This document shows, one piece after another, positions 62,060 through 64,000 of a DNA stretch of 64,000 nucleotides. The position numbers were made by a program, and so were the translations under genes. How positions within the stretch are numbered: the first letter of the stretch is position 1; every line of letters starts with the position of its first letter. Under the pieces are notes generated by a model. The model was not told where the DNA came from, did not search any database, and saw only the letters and a program-made list of their open reading frames with translations. Where the stretch lies: positions 62,001-126,000 of the forward strand of contig NW_024725520.1 in NCBI RefSeq assembly GCF_018991925.1. Reading direction: 5' to 3'. The stretch is from Homarus americanus. Lineage: Eukaryota > Arthropoda > Malacostraca > Decapoda > Nephropidae.

Positions 62060-62700
62060 CGAACATGCTAGAAGTGACAGAAACAATCATGACAACAAGT
62101 GACAATACAAATATAACGGGAGTGACAGGATAAAAACATGACAAAAATATTGACAATGTAAACATATGACAAAACGAGTGGCAGTATACAAACAAGGCAC
62201 AAGTAGTGATAACAGGCAAACATTAGAGAAGGAACGAGCGCGTCACTATGGGGTGACCTTGAAGGAGGCCAAGGTAAAGATCCTAACCCTGCCACCAGCA
62301 CCAGGTGTGCCGTCCAGATGGTGGCATTGGCCCGATGATAATGAGCTACCCACCTGACAATCCACAGGTGTAATGAAGGGGAAAAAACCACCCTCCTCTC
62401 TTTCGCACTAACTGAAGGGCTCATAGAATTGAAAAAAAAAATGTAAGGCCAGTGAGATAAAGCGAGCAACTAACGCCTCTTTTCCTATTAAGTATAGAGT
62501 CCAAGGTTCCTCAAGATCTACTTGTGACTAGTTCGTGCCCTCTGTTATTACCCAGCTTTCTAAATTGCTTGGCCGGAAGAGACCATATGTGTGGCTCCAG
62601 TAATGAGGTGTACGTGTATTAGTTTACCTGGTGAAATGTCAGTCTTAAAGGTGAAAGCAATAATTACGCCATTACCTGCCGCTGCTGGATAGTGTGGCCC
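62060..62700. other. No confident gene; one exon-like 47-bp patch
   Basis: At 62227-62273 the plus strand reads EKERARHYGVTLKEAK between a weak acceptor (aaacattag) and a donor-like AAG|gtaaag. The patch is too short and the acceptor too weak to call an exon. The remainder shows loose acaaacatgaca-type repeats up to 62150. Confidence 0.35.
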
Positions 62701-62724
62701 TGGTAATGAGGGCTACCATAAACG

Positions 62725-62726
<2 letters not shown>

Positions 62727-62772
<46 letters not shown>

Positions 62773-62775
62773 TGT
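62727..62775. repeat. (GT)n microsatellite
   Basis: GT run with one TA step near its end. Confidence 0.96.
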
Positions 62776-62814
62776 CACTTATGACTCGGTCTCAAGGGTC
62801 TTTGCTTCATTTTA

Positions 62815-63100
62815 TAAGGAGGAAAAGAAGAATTGGAAAAAGGCGAATAAATCATAGGATAAGCAAGAGAAGAGGAAGGAATAAAGGGAGGAGGAAGGAA
62901 GAGAAATAAATAGGGGAAGACGCAATGGAAAAAGGATGAGAAGAAAGTAAAGAAGAGAAAGAAGAAAGGAAAATTGGAAGCAAGAGAAGAAGAAAAAATA
63001 AGAGTATAAAAAAGCAGCAGAAGGAAGAGAAAACGAAGAGAAAGTTGATAAAGGAAAGGAAAGAAGAGAAACAAGAAGAGATAGTAAAAAATAATGATAA
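62815..63100. repeat. Purine-rich GAA/GGAA tract
   Basis: Degenerate A/G-rich DNA. The minus-strand Phe/Leu/Ser frames are artefacts. Confidence 0.8.
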
Positions 63101-63167
63101 TACCCACAATAATAACATACCCATCCACCACGATCACTGCTGTAAAAGGAGTTAAGTGGTATCGACT

Positions 63168-63207
63168 CCTCACTCACTCACTCACTCACTGACTCACTCA
63201 CTCACTC
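63168..63207. repeat. (CTCA)n microsatellite
   Basis: About nine CTCA tetramers with one CTGA. Confidence 0.93.
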
Positions 63208-63454
63208 CAGGATAAACCAAAACAAGACTAACCTACACTAATTAAATTTCCCTCGTTCATAACACGAGAAATACCTGTATCCTCCTCCACCTCTTAATAC
63301 ACGTAAGGATTGGCGAATTATCCTGTACACACCCCTCCCCCCCCCACACACACCCCACACACATATACAAACCTTCACCCACCCACACCCCCCCACCACA
63401 CACACACACACCTCAACGCTACAGTCCTCTCGCGATACGATGGTCTGAAATGCT

Positions 63455-63482
63455 AATAAAAAATAAATAAATAAATAAATAA
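63455..63482. repeat. (AAAT)n microsatellite
   Basis: About six AAAT units, of the kind that can be the remnant of a retroposon tail. Confidence 0.88.
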
Positions 63483-63809
63483 AAGCCGGAAAAACACAAC
63501 CAAGGCAACGAAGCAACAGGCGATCTTAAATAGAGGGGGAGGGGGGGTATGAGATGGGGAGGGGGGAGGGGGAGGATGAGTTGGGTTAGTTCCTGCTCCC
63601 CATTATTCACCACACCCCAGCCACACCCCAGCCACACCACCACCACTAACTCTCAACCCACCCGAGTGTTTATCAAAATTAAAATCAAGACCAATCATTA
63701 TAAATTACCACAGTTCCATAACGAGGGAGGGAATAATAAAGAATAGAATCGTCTCAAGGATGGTGGTTGAAATATTTACCATGGAGCTTCCTGTATAACA
63801 ATAACTTTA

Positions 63810-63945
63810 ATAGGTGGTTGATTGTGGTGGTTGTGGTGGTTATGATGGATTGTGGTGGTTGTTCTAAAGTGATTGCGGATGAGTATCTTTGGTTGATGTG
63901 GTTGTGATGGTGATTTATGTCGTGTTGGTGGTGGTTGAAGTAGAG
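63810..63945. repeat. GGTTGT/GGTGGT-rich repeat
   Basis: Imperfect ggttgtggtggttatgat units. Confidence 0.85.
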
Positions 63946-64000
63946 GAAATGTAGCAATAATAATAATAGCATCAAGAAGGAAATTAAGAAGAACGAGGAA

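Overview
The window is nuclear DNA from an animal, most likely an arthropod and probably a decapod crustacean. Three things point that way: the telomere-like repeats are the arthropod pentamer TTAGG; the one recognisable host exon is bounded by consensus spliceosomal sites; and simple-sequence DNA is extremely dense, as in shrimp, crab and lobster genomes. There is no bacterial-style gene packing, no tRNA or rRNA gene that I could recognise, and no CRISPR array. The species call is inference.

Coding content is very sparse. The only host exon I can name is at 51354-51658 on the minus strand: a prodomain exon of an ADAM/ADAMTS-type metalloprotease, flanked by a pyrimidine-rich acceptor and a gtgagt donor. 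It contains no start codon and no catalytic domain, so much of the surrounding DNA may be intron. The second recognisable coding remnant, at 25446-25846 on the minus strand, is the frameshifted C-terminal tail of a non-LTR retrotransposon reverse transcriptase. Weaker exon-like patches lie at 24369-24757, 28403-28568 (reading like a TNF-ligand strand motif in one frame) and 28734-28889. They are listed with low confidence.

Layout. 0-9 kb: microsatellites (CA, GA, CAGA, TATG), purine/pyrimidine tracts and a 35-bp minisatellite at 5.2-5.7 kb. 9-19 kb: mostly plain AT-rich sequence with a 10-unit 30-bp minisatellite at 14.1 kb and a 35-bp minisatellite with a four-unit higher-order repeat at 18.3 kb. 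22.4-24.3 kb: a 1.9-kb array of a 30-bp satellite. 25.4-25.9 kb: the reverse transcriptase relic. 27.8-28.3 kb: a foldback-like inverted-repeat element followed by about 200 bp of (TA)n. 29.5-31.1 kb: CAC-rich and G-rich arrays and a TTAGG-derived block. 31.6-44 kb: largely featureless. 44.0-44.7 kb: a recent 344-bp tandem duplication. 45.5-45.8 kb: oppositely oriented telomere-like blocks. 46-47.6 kb: GGA and C-rich arrays. 51.4-51.7 kb: the ADAM/ADAMTS exon. 53.2-59.5 kb: five further minisatellites, several G-rich on the plus strand. 59.5-64 kb: simple repeats.

Nearly all long open reading frames here are artefacts of tandem repeats whose period is a multiple of three or of biased dinucleotide tracts. 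No set of genes acts together in this window, and I found no convincing undescribed biological system. The most unusual structures are repeat architectures and the few candidate exons.
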